NCBI GenBank assembly: GCA_003510895.1
Contig: DOKE01000044.1
Coordinates: 1 to 12,545, forward strand
Reading direction: 5' to 3'
From: Candidatus Moraniibacteriota bacterium
GTDB lineage: Bacteria > Patescibacteriota > Minisyncoccia > Moranbacterales > GWC2-37-73
Length of the DNA stretch: 12,545 nt
Shown: positions 7,205 through 12,545 of the stretch, one piece after another
Numbering within the stretch: position 1 is the stretch's first letter
How the letters are laid out: each line of letters begins with the position of its first letter
The notes under the pieces: model-generated
Told to the model about the DNA's origin: nothing
The model's database searches: none
The model's input: the letters and a program-made list of their open reading frames with translations, nothing else
Translations under genes and position numbers: made by a program

Positions 7205-7210
7205 GGGAGG
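7205..7210 (+). promoter_or_regulatory. Strong ribosome binding site fixing the lipoprotein start
   Basis: GGGAGG ends 7 bases before the ATG at 7218. It selects this ATG over the upstream TTG at 7143, which would add 25 residues ahead of a signal peptide. It is one of only two clear Shine-Dalgarno sequences in the window. Confidence 0.75.
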
Positions 7211-7217
7211 AAAGACG

Positions 7218-7718
7218 ATGAGAAGATTTAATGTGGCATTGATTTTGTCAGCCTGCTTGTTTTTATCGGGATGTTTTTTTGATCAACAATCTTCCGATCT
7301 TTCTGAACTTCAGGATTGGCAGAGAGAAGAAATTGTCAACGATTTGCCGAGAATTATGAGACAGAGGTTTGGTGAGTGGAAAGTGAGGGTGGTTGGTTGG
7401 GGAAAAATTGATGTTTTGTATAGTTTTTCCGGACAATCCCTAGATCAATCCGGATTAGTTCAATGCTATCTCGGACAAATCCCGGTTTATGCGGAATATT
7501 CTGAGGGCAATGAACGCTTGCGAGAAAAAGTCAACGCTTTTTTTGTGGCCGAGTTTCATACTGACAACAAAGTGAAAGTGAAAAAGAATATTGTTATTCT
7601 AAACGCTCTTCCGGATGAATATCTGGTCATCTCCAGATATAAGCAAGCGCTGAAAGATGAATTTCAAGAAAAGTGGCGAAAGGAATTCATTGAAGAACAA
7701 GCAAAAAAGCAATCTTAA
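7218..7718 (+). CDS. Small lipoprotein of unknown function
   Basis: The 166-residue protein begins MRRFNVALILSACLFLSGC, a signal peptide with lipobox LSGC. Cys19 would be lipid-modified after cleavage, tethering the protein to the outer face of the membrane. The mature part has a mixed alpha/beta look (KVRVVGWGKIDVLYSF around residues 59-74; KVKKNIVILNALPDEYLVISRY in the second half, best read as two strands), and the last 30 residues are a highly charged helix (KDEFQEKWRKEFIEEQAKK). A single Cys remains in the mature region (LVQCYLG). I do not recognise a family. Position just after a peptidoglycan hydrolase and before a secretion-like operon suggests an envelope role. The ATG is fixed by GGGAGG upstream and by the signal sequence. 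A strong terminator follows 82 bases after the stop. Confidence 0.8.
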   Translation: MRRFNVALILSACLFLSGCFFDQQSSDLSELQDWQREEIVNDLPRIMRQRFGEWKVRVVGWGKIDVLYSFSGQSLDQSGLVQCYLGQIPVYAEYSEGNERLREKVNAFFVAEFHTDNKVKVKKNIVILNALPDEYLVISRYKQALKDEFQEKWRKEFIEEQAKKQS

Positions 7719-7733
7719 ATCGCTCCGAAAAAC

Positions 7734-7762
7734 TTGACAAAAGTGTATTTTAGGAGTATAAT
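7734..7762 (+). promoter_or_regulatory. Perfect-consensus sigma70-type promoter, orphan
   Basis: TTGACA (7734-7739), a 17-base spacer and TATAAT (7757-7762) match the consensus completely. The motif starts 15 bases after the lipoprotein stop. The first structure downstream is a strong terminator at 7801-7827, with no ORF of note between, so the direct product would be a very short RNA. Confidence 0.75.
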
Positions 7763-7767
7763 ATAAG

Positions 7768-7827
7768 GTTGAGATAAAAAGCATTAAGATTTATTAAAAA
7801 GGCAGTGGAATTTCCATTGCCTTTTTT
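7768..7827 (+). ncRNA. Candidate 60-nt small RNA or attenuated leader
   Basis: The interval is bounded by a predicted start (purine 6 bases after the perfect -10) and the T-tract of an intrinsic terminator. It has an A-rich single-stranded 5' part of about 32 nt followed by a 9-bp hairpin. No start codon with a ribosome site lies inside. It may be a small RNA, a constitutively terminated leader of the VirB6-like operon that can be antiterminated, or transcriptional noise. No known RNA family is recognised. Confidence 0.38.
7801..7827 (+). terminator. Strong intrinsic terminator T1
   Basis: GGCAGTGGA pairs with TCCATTGCC (nine pairs, one G-U) around a 3-base loop at 7801-7821, then six T residues (7822-7827). 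Five A residues precede the stem, so it may work in both directions. It should end the hydrolase-lipoprotein transcript and the orphan-promoter transcript. Confidence 0.85.
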
Positions 7828-7840
7828 CTATGTCTTTTTA

Positions 7841-7849
7841 TGGTATAAT
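7841..7849 (+). promoter_or_regulatory. Extended -10 promoter candidate between T1 and T2
   Basis: TGGTATAAT is a perfect extended -10 with no -35 visible. The predicted start (about 7856) falls inside the following inverted repeat, so any RNA begun here would lack the full left arm and could not form that hairpin. Confidence 0.35.
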
Positions 7850-7851
7850 TA

Positions 7852-7880
7852 TTTCAAGAAACAGTTCTTGAAACTTTTTT
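7852..7880 (+). terminator. Second hairpin with T-tract (T2), terminator or operator
   Basis: TTTCAAGAA (7852-7860) and TTCTTGAAA (7865-7873) form a perfect 9-bp stem with an ACAG loop, followed by C and six T residues (7875-7880). This is a good intrinsic terminator shape with an AT-rich stem. The same dyad lies immediately downstream of an extended -10, a position typical of repressor operators. Confidence 0.6.
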
Positions 7881-7903
7881 GGTTTTATTGTTTTGAATTT
7901 TTG

Positions 7904-7912
7904 TGATATAAT
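7904..7912 (+). promoter_or_regulatory. Extended -10 promoter candidate for the VirB6-like operon
   Basis: TGATATAAT is a perfect extended -10; the -35 position (7884-7889, TTTATT) matches 3 of 6. A start near 7919 would give a leader of about 43 bases before the ATG at 7962. It is the only promoter motif downstream of both hairpins, hence the likeliest source of the operon transcript. Confidence 0.5.
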
Positions 7913-7961
7913 TTTGTTAAACATTGAACAGCTTCACTTTTTTCTGGAAAAACTTTATCCA

Positions 7962-10205
7962 ATGAAAAATATTTTCAAAAAAAATAAAAAAAATACCATA
8001 TTTACGTTTGTGTTTGTTTTTTTCTTAGTTTTTGTGTTGCAAAATTTTTCAATTTCATTGGCGCAAACTTCTCAAGAATTTTCAAGAGAGGAGGGTATTT
8101 TTCTTGCGTTAGATACTGAAGAAGCAATCGGAGAAAATTTAGGAAAAAAAGATAAGCAAGCAGTTTCTGATTCCTATGAGAATGGCGGAGCAAACAGCGC
8201 GGAAGAATTACAGCGACAAGCGAAAGAAGAGGGGATAGCAACAGGGACAAGTTCACCTTCTAAAGGTTTTTGGGAAGTAATAATTTCAGGAATCTTGAGT
8301 TACATTTTTGTTTTTGTCGGTTGGATTTTGGATATAGGGATTGTTTTGATAAATTGGACTTTGAATCCGGGGTTGTTGGGAAGCGATGGTCTGCTGAATA
8401 ATGGAGTTGTCCGTTCTATCTGGGGAACATTTCGCGATCTTTTCAATATGTTTTTTATTTTGGTTCTTCTTTTTTCCGCTTTCGCCACTATTTTTCAAGT
8501 GGACAAATACAGTTTCAAAAAAATATGGTTATCAGTTCTCTTGGCGGTTTTGTTGATTAATTTCAGCTTTCCCATCGCGCGATTTATTATTGATGTTTCC
8601 AATGTGATGATGTTTTCTTTTCTGAATGGAACCAATGGAATGAATTTTTCCACCAATCTTCTCAGCAGTTCATCTATAGAAGGAGTTTTGTTTCCGGGCG
8701 GCAAGAATTTTTCTGATTTTGCTATTCCCTATGAAATCGCTGCGATAGTTTTTGTTTTTATTTTGGCGGTTACGATGGCTGTTTTGGGAGCGCTTTTGAT
8801 GATTCGGCTTTTTGTTTTGATGTTTCTTATTATGGCTTCGCCGATCGGATTTATTTTTTCCGTTTTTCCCGGAATGGGCGGATTTTCTTCCAAATGGTGG
8901 AGCGCTCTTTTCAACTACGCGTTTTTCGGTCCGATAATGGTTTTCATTATGATGATCGCGCTTAAGATTATGAGCGGAATGCAAAATTTGATGGATTCGA
9001 CTCTTCGAACTGCGGCGGCGCCGGTTGGTACCGGAGCGGAAATGGTAAATTATTTGGCTTCTGCCACTTTTATTTTTGTTCCGGTAGTGATTTTGTGGAT
9101 TGGAATGGGTGTGGCAAAAAATATGGGCATAGTCGGCGCCGATGCTATCGTCAGCCGAGGAAAGAATATTTCCAAATGGATAGGAAGTCGTCCTTGGAAG
9201 TTGACCAAGTTTGGCGCGCATAAATTTGAGCGCGATGTGCTGGCCAAAAGAATGGGAGGAATATTTAGTCCTAAAGCTTTTAAGGATGCTTGGAAAGCCC
9301 GTTCCAATGAAGCTGATCGAAAATCTTTTCCGCCCGCGCAGGGAGGTTGGCATGATAGGTTTAATAAGATTCTTAGTCTTGGAAAAGAAAAAACAAATTA
9401 TAGGAGCGCCGCTTTGCAATCAAGTATTGTGACTAAACAAAAAGAACTTGCTGATGTGAATCAAGAATCAGATTATTTAATGAGCGAGTATAAAAATGCT
9501 ATGAGTAGAAAAGATAACCAGAAAATGGCTGCAGTTTTGCGCATTATGTTTAATAATAATGACCAGAATGAATTTATGAAACTCCAGGATGATAGTAGGG
9601 AAGTGGAACCTTTTGCGATGAGAGACTTGATTTATGAACAACTTACCGAATCTGGCATGAGTGAGAATGATGCCGCAAAACAATTGTCAGACTATAGCGA
9701 AATTGCTGTTTCTAAGGGAAATCTTGCTAATTATGGAATGGCTCATCTCAATCTCAAAACTGGAAAGTTTAAAAAAACTGAGAAGAATAAAGATGGGAAG
9801 AATGAAGATCAAATAAAAGCGGTTATGAGCAAGGCAGTCAATATTAAGGTGCAAACCAAAGCAGATTTATGGCACTGGAATTCATTTCTTATTGAAAATC
9901 AAAAAGTTAAAGATAAGGATGGCAATATTACTGTCGAAAAACTCGGAGATCTTCACGAGGTTGGGAAAGCTCAGCTTTTGAATATGACTAAAGCAGAAAT
10001 TGGAGTTTTAAATCGCGCTAGACCTGATTTTCTACTTAACCTAAACAAAAAATATGATGAAGTTATGAAGTATGCCGAAGAAGTGAAGGAGACAAACAAG
10101 AATCAAGCTGCTATAATAGAATCTTTTGCTAAAAAAATTCGTACATTAGTGGATGAAAATGAAAATGAAAAAGAAAATGAAAATAAAAAAAGAAAAAGAA
10201 AATAA
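7962..10205 (+). CDS. VirB6/TrbL-like polytopic membrane protein of a type IV secretion-like system
   Basis: The 747-residue protein starts with a signal peptide (MKNIFKKNKK, hydrophobic 12-30, likely cut after SLA near 34). A polar segment follows, then about seven membrane helices (roughly 107-131, 161-180, 187-210, 257-281, 283-302, 313-338, 366-385) with a Gly/Pro-rich loop (LMASPIGFIFSVFPGMGG) between them. Residues 390-747 are soluble, rich in Lys, Glu, Asp and Asn. The topology and the helix pair around ASPIGFIFSVFPGMGG fit VirB6/TrbL-like inner-membrane channel components as found in Patescibacteria; this is pattern recognition, not a search result. The start at ATG 7962 is chosen because the earlier TTG (7893) would put 23 extra residues ahead of the signal peptide and overlap the promoter. 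The final residues are low-complexity from an AAAATG-like repeat. The next gene starts 9 bases after the stop. Ribosome-site match is weak. Confidence 0.72.
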   Translation: MKNIFKKNKKNTIFTFVFVFFLVFVLQNFSISLAQTSQEFSREEGIFLALDTEEAIGENLGKKDKQAVSDSYENGGANSAEELQRQAKEEGIATGTSSPSKGFWEVIISGILSYIFVFVGWILDIGIVLINWTLNPGLLGSDGLLNNGVVRSIWGTFRDLFNMFFILVLLFSAFATIFQVDKYSFKKIWLSVLLAVLLINFSFPIARFIIDVSNVMMFSFLNGTNGMNFSTNLLSSSSIEGVLFPGGKNFSDFAIPYEIAAIVFVFILAVTMAVLGALLMIRLFVLMFLIMASPIGFIFSVFPGMGGFSSKWWSALFNYAFFGPIMVFIMMIALKIMSGMQNLMDSTLRTAAAPVGTGAEMVNYLASATFIFVPVVILWIGMGVAKNMGIVGADAIVSRGKNISKWIGSRPWKLTKFGAHKFERDVLAKRMGGIFSPKAFKDAWKARSNEADRKSFPPAQGGWHDRFNKILSLGKEKTNYRSAALQSSIVTKQKELADVNQESDYLMSEYKNAMSRKDNQKMAAVLRIMFNNNDQNEFMKLQDDSREVEPFAMRDLIYEQLTESGMSENDAAKQLSDYSEIAVSKGNLANYGMAHLNLKTGKFKKTEKNKDGKNEDQIKAVMSKAVNIKVQTKADLWHWNSFLIENQKVKDKDGNITVEKLGDLHEVGKAQLLNMTKAEIGVLNRARPDFLLNLNKKYDEVMKYAEEVKETNKNQAAIIESFAKKIRTLVDENENEKENENKKRKRK
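10155..10205 (+). repeat. A-rich simple repeat encoding the Glu/Asn/Lys tail
   Basis: The last 17 codons of the VirB6-like gene, stop included, are built from GAAAAT/GAAAAA units almost without C, and include a run of seven A residues (10185-10191). They encode the tail ENENEKENENKKRKRK. Such tracts slip easily; length or frame could vary between strains, and a frameshift here would change only the tail. Confidence 0.7.
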
Positions 10206-10214
10206 GATTAATAA

Positions 10215-11813
10215 ATGTTAAACATACAAAATATTCTCAATAACGCGCAGTTTGCCATTAATCACATTGATGATGTTTTGGCGCGCAAACTTCTCAAGGA
10301 AATTGAAATTATCTTGTCAGATAAAAGCAATGTTCTTGATCAAGAAATTTTGAAAAAACTTCAAAGTACGCGGCTTAAGCTGCGCATTGTTAATTTTCCA
10401 AATCTTTCTGATGAAGATGCTCAGGATGTGATGAAAAATTATTATATGTATTCGTATGACCTTGAAGTTCCTATGGATAACAGAATTACGGCAAAACTTT
10501 TTTTGATTCCAGAAATTCCACGCGATCAGCTGAGGAAAAAACTAAAAGAGGCGCTTTTGCAAAATCAGCAAAAACTTGGAAATTTTTCTGTCAGGCAGTG
10601 GATTAGCGAATTTGAAAAAATATATAATATAAAAACTCGCAATCTTTCAGCTGCGGCTAGTTTTTCAATCGAACATCCTCAAGCCAAGATGCTCTCTCCT
10701 ATTGATAGGGAAAAATTAAAAGAACTTTTGTATACATATGATTATTTATTAGTAACAACGCTTCCTGCCACAGGTCCAATTTTGGATGAGATGCTTGAAG
10801 CCGCGGAAAATTTTGGCAGATACGGCAGTTCTTCCGATGAGCAAAAAACGTATACAGAAAAATCTCATAATAATATTTCAGAGTATGTTTTTGAAAGTGT
10901 GGATTTTCAAGGAAAAAAAACAGAAAATATAGTGAAAATGTCATTGAATTTGGCGTTGAAGAATTTTCCTAATTTGGGTGAGCAGCTGATTACTTCTGCT
11001 CCGTTGAAGTTGAAATATTTTTCGGAAATGGCGAAGCCTTCTGTGAAAAATTGGATTGCGGACTATCATTCGGCGATTGGAGTTGGAAAGCATACAACAA
11101 TGGAAAGAGGAAATTTTATTTTTCATAGCGAGAACGCGAAAAGTCTGTCCTCAACAGACAGAAGAAAATTGGCTGAAGTTTTGAAGTCTTTGGATGATGA
11201 TATGGAATTGGAAATTGATTCTGCGGGACAAAAAATTATTTTTTCCGTCGCGCAAGAAAGAGAAATGGATAATATCAGCGCCAAGAACAATCCGGTTATT
11301 GAAAGAGGCGATAATTCTCCAAATAAAAATAAAATTTTTGAAGAACCCAAAAAGACGCTTTTTTATTCTCAAGAAAAATATGAAATTCCTAAGAGCAATA
11401 TTGAAAAACCGATCGTTTCTAGCATTGGTTGGAATCCGGCGCAGTCGGTGAAGAAAAGAATGTTGGAAGAAAGCGGACCGGTTGCAATCAAAGCCCCGAC
11501 TACGGTTGAGGAAAAATCCCCGCAAGAAATAGGCAGGGTGAGATTTTCTTCTCCACAGCAGCTTCCGGCGGAAAAAGAATCTATTGCTACGGAAAAAAAT
11601 GAAATCAAAAAATCCCCGGATGTTATCAAGAAAGAAGAAGACAAAAATATTTCGCAAAATCGTCCGCATATTTCCAAACCGGTGTATAAGATTTCTCCAA
11701 TGGGATTTTCAAGCAAATCTGATTCTCTTGATTTTGGGAAACAATATAAATTTCAAACAGGAAAGTCTGATGATTCAATATCATCCGGAAATATCGTTGA
11801 TTTAAGAAAATAG
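10215..11813 (+). CDS. Soluble protein with internal duplication and disordered tail, unknown function
   Basis: The 532-residue protein has no signal peptide or membrane helix. The N-terminal 50 residues are helical. Two modules align without gaps: residues 124-179 (FSVRQWISEF...) and 275-330 (PSVKNWIADY...), sharing 16 of 56 positions, including SV..WI, AK.LS, DR.KL and a closing D. Each follows an NFPNL motif (60-64 and 250-254). Residues 345-532 are rich in Lys, Glu, Ser, Pro and Asn, look disordered, and end in a short conserved-looking NIVDLRK. I do not recognise a family. Position between a VirB6-like gene (9-base gap) and two VirB2-like genes (5-base gap) indicates one operon and a cytoplasmic accessory or adaptor role for the same machine (inference). 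It starts at ATG 10215 without a Shine-Dalgarno. Confidence 0.75.
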   Translation: MLNIQNILNNAQFAINHIDDVLARKLLKEIEIILSDKSNVLDQEILKKLQSTRLKLRIVNFPNLSDEDAQDVMKNYYMYSYDLEVPMDNRITAKLFLIPEIPRDQLRKKLKEALLQNQQKLGNFSVRQWISEFEKIYNIKTRNLSAAASFSIEHPQAKMLSPIDREKLKELLYTYDYLLVTTLPATGPILDEMLEAAENFGRYGSSSDEQKTYTEKSHNNISEYVFESVDFQGKKTENIVKMSLNLALKNFPNLGEQLITSAPLKLKYFSEMAKPSVKNWIADYHSAIGVGKHTTMERGNFIFHSENAKSLSSTDRRKLAEVLKSLDDDMELEIDSAGQKIIFSVAQEREMDNISAKNNPVIERGDNSPNKNKIFEEPKKTLFYSQEKYEIPKSNIEKPIVSSIGWNPAQSVKKRMLEESGPVAIKAPTTVEEKSPQEIGRVRFSSPQQLPAEKESIATEKNEIKKSPDVIKKEEDKNISQNRPHISKPVYKISPMGFSSKSDSLDFGKQYKFQTGKSDDSISSGNIVDLRK

Positions 11814-11818
11814 AAATT

Positions 11819-12094
11819 ATGAGATATTTGATAAACACGGTCTATGCCGGAATAATTTCCGACGCTCCAACGTTTTCGCAAATTGGAATGAATGTGTTGC
11901 AATTTTTGTTGTCTGTTTTTTCAGTTCTTGCTATAATTATGTTGTTGATAAGCGGAGCGCTTTATTTTTTCTCGGCAGGCGATCCAAGAAAGATTGGATT
12001 GGCGAAAAAATCCGCCGTTTATTCTGTCGTAGGAGTGATTGTAACATTGTCAGCGTTAATTTTAGTCAGATTTATTGGGAATTTTTTTGTTTGA
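11819..12094 (+). CDS. VirB2/TrbC-like small two-helix membrane protein (first copy)
   Basis: The 91-residue protein has two membrane helices (about 27-51 and 66-90) joined by a short charged loop, SAGDPRKIGLAKKS, which should face the cytoplasm. This helix-loop-helix with AGDP...AKK is typical of TrbC/VirB2-like pilin-type proteins in Patescibacteria. VirB2 proteins form the conjugative pilus. It lacks a clear cleavable signal peptide, unlike its neighbour, so it may stay as a membrane subunit or be processed differently. It shares 20 of 47 positions with the next gene over the helix-loop-helix core. The ATG lies 5 bases after the previous stop; no Shine-Dalgarno. Confidence 0.72.
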   Translation: MRYLINTVYAGIISDAPTFSQIGMNVLQFLLSVFSVLAIIMLLISGALYFFSAGDPRKIGLAKKSAVYSVVGVIVTLSALILVRFIGNFFV

Positions 12095-12135
12095 ATAAAA
12101 GAAGAGAAAATAAAAAATAAAAATTAAAAACTAGC

Positions 12136-12143
12136 AGGAGGTG
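12136..12143 (+). promoter_or_regulatory. Near-perfect Shine-Dalgarno of the second VirB2-like gene
   Basis: AGGAGGTG (12136-12143) complements the 16S rRNA 3' end almost completely and lies 4 bases before the ATG (6 from the GGAGG core). It is the strongest ribosome site in the window and implies high translation of a major structural subunit. Confidence 0.8.
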
Positions 12144-12147
12144 TACT

Positions 12148-12498
12148 ATGAAAAATATTAAAAAAATTGGTTATAGCATTGCCGTTTCAGCAGCCACTAT
12201 TCCGTCTTTGGTGTTGGCTCAATTTTCCGCTCCGTCGGGAACAAATTTGCCGTCAGCCAGCATAACAGAAATTGTAACAAACATAATGAATTGGCTTTTG
12301 ATGATGGTGGGTATATTGGGAGTTATCGGATTTGTGATTTCCGGAATTCTATATTTGACAGCTGCCGGAGATGGAGATCAAATTGGCAGAGCTAAAACAG
12401 CTATGTTGTATTCATTTGTTGGAGTCTTGGTTGCTTTGATTGGTGTGATTATAATTAAAGCTGTTCAAGGGCTCTTGGGAGGAAGCAACAATTTCTAA
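12148..12498 (+). CDS. VirB2/TrbC-like pilin-type membrane protein (second copy)
   Basis: The 116-residue precursor has a basic N-terminus and signal peptide (MKNIKKIGYS..., likely cut after VLA at 24), a Ser/Pro-rich mature start, and two membrane helices (about 46-72 and 86-106) flanking TAAGDGDQIGRAKTA. The tail is short and Gly/Asn-rich. Architecture and size fit VirB2/TrbC pilin precursors. It is paralogous to the preceding gene: ISG.LY...AGD...IG.AK....YS.VGV.V is shared. The very strong ribosome site suggests it is the abundant pilin-like subunit while the weakly initiated first copy is minor (inference). A terminator-like hairpin starts 29 bases after the stop. Confidence 0.78.
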   Translation: MKNIKKIGYSIAVSAATIPSLVLAQFSAPSGTNLPSASITEIVTNIMNWLLMMVGILGVIGFVISGILYLTAAGDGDQIGRAKTAMLYSFVGVLVALIGVIIIKAVQGLLGGSNNF

Positions 12499-12526
12499 TT
12501 TTGCATTGATTATAGCTATATCAAAA

Positions 12527-12545
12527 AACGTCCTAGTAGGACGTT
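12527..12545 (+). terminator. Terminator-like hairpin cut by the window edge
   Basis: AACGTCC (12527-12533) and GGACGTT (12539-12545) form a perfect 7-bp stem with a 5-base loop, preceded by four further A residues. The window stops at the last paired base, so the expected T-tract is not visible. It would end the operon after the pilin-like gene or dampen read-through to further secretion genes. Confidence 0.6.

Noticed and set aside
7143..7217. TTG-initiated 25-residue extension of the lipoprotein
   Set aside because: The ATG at 7218 has a strong GGGAGG site and is followed by a textbook lipoprotein signal; the extension would bury it.
7830..7871. 13-codon ORF between the two terminators
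   Set aside because: Its ATG directly follows the first T-tract with no ribosome site, and the length is well within chance.
7893..7961. TTG-initiated 23-residue extension of the VirB6-like protein
   Set aside because: It overlaps the extended -10 promoter and would place extra residues ahead of a clear signal peptide starting at ATG 7962.
8670..9419. 249-codon minus-strand ORF opposite the VirB6-like gene
   Set aside because: Its peptide is rich in Lys, Asn, Ser and His with no domain pattern, as expected opposite hydrophobic membrane codons.
11151..11669. 172-codon minus-strand ORF opposite the 532-residue protein gene
   Set aside because: Phe/Arg/Asn-rich shadow of Lys/Glu-rich coding sequence; no start signal or domain.
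1..12545. Alternative genetic code (TGA as glycine or tryptophan)
   Set aside because: TGA ends the genes at 1306-1308 and 12092-12094 at natural protein ends, and no gene needs TGA read as an amino acid.
1..12545. tRNA, rRNA, CRISPR array or insertion sequence
   Set aside because: No cloverleaf-like or rRNA segments, no regularly spaced repeats and no transposase were seen; the Xer protein looks housekeeping rather than part of a mobile element.

Overview
The window is AT-rich, gene-dense bacterial DNA using the standard code (TGA acts as a stop). I read it as a chromosomal piece from a Patescibacteria/CPR (Parcubacteria-like) genome. Several genes look like families common in those genomes: a LysM-CHAP wall hydrolase with a short membrane anchor, a VirB6/TrbL-like membrane protein with a long soluble tail, tiny two-helix VirB2/TrbC-like proteins, and a Xer recombinase paired with a UvrD/PcrA helicase. 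Most starts also lack a Shine-Dalgarno sequence. The taxonomic assignment is inference from protein style; there is no marker gene such as rRNA.

Layout. Positions 1-121 may hold the 3' end of an upstream gene. Positions 133-2198 carry two translationally coupled plus-strand genes: a SleB-type wall hydrolase whose N-terminal half is a duplicated module, and a membrane-anchored beta-propeller-like protein. A 228-base convergent spacer follows, with two hairpins, one of them a good terminator for the opposite strand. Positions 2427-5589 carry a minus-strand operon, xer then pcrA/uvrD. A 400-base divergent regulatory region (5590-5990) holds a minus-strand promoter, an exact DnaA-box match, a perfect-consensus sigma70-type promoter and a long leader with a short upstream ORF and an attenuator-like hairpin. 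Then come a LysM-LysM-CHAP peptidoglycan hydrolase (5991-7121) and a small lipoprotein (7218-7718).

Positions 7719-7961 are a compact regulatory block. A second perfect-consensus promoter runs straight into a strong terminator with no gene between (a candidate RNA of about 60 nt). A second hairpin-plus-T-tract and two extended -10 elements follow. Downstream, an apparent operon (7962-12498) encodes a VirB6/TrbL-like polytopic protein, a soluble 532-residue protein with an internal duplication and disordered tail, and two paralogous VirB2/TrbC-like small membrane proteins. The second of these has the strongest ribosome binding site in the window. A terminator-like hairpin closes the operon at the right edge.

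Taken together the window is mostly a cell-envelope region: two wall-cutting enzymes, a lipoprotein, an anchored propeller, and part of a type IV secretion- or pilus-like machine, interrupted by a DNA-maintenance operon. The least explained items are the orphan promoter-terminator unit at 7734-7827, the leader of the LysM-CHAP gene, and the two duplicated-domain proteins at 133-1308 and 10215-11813.
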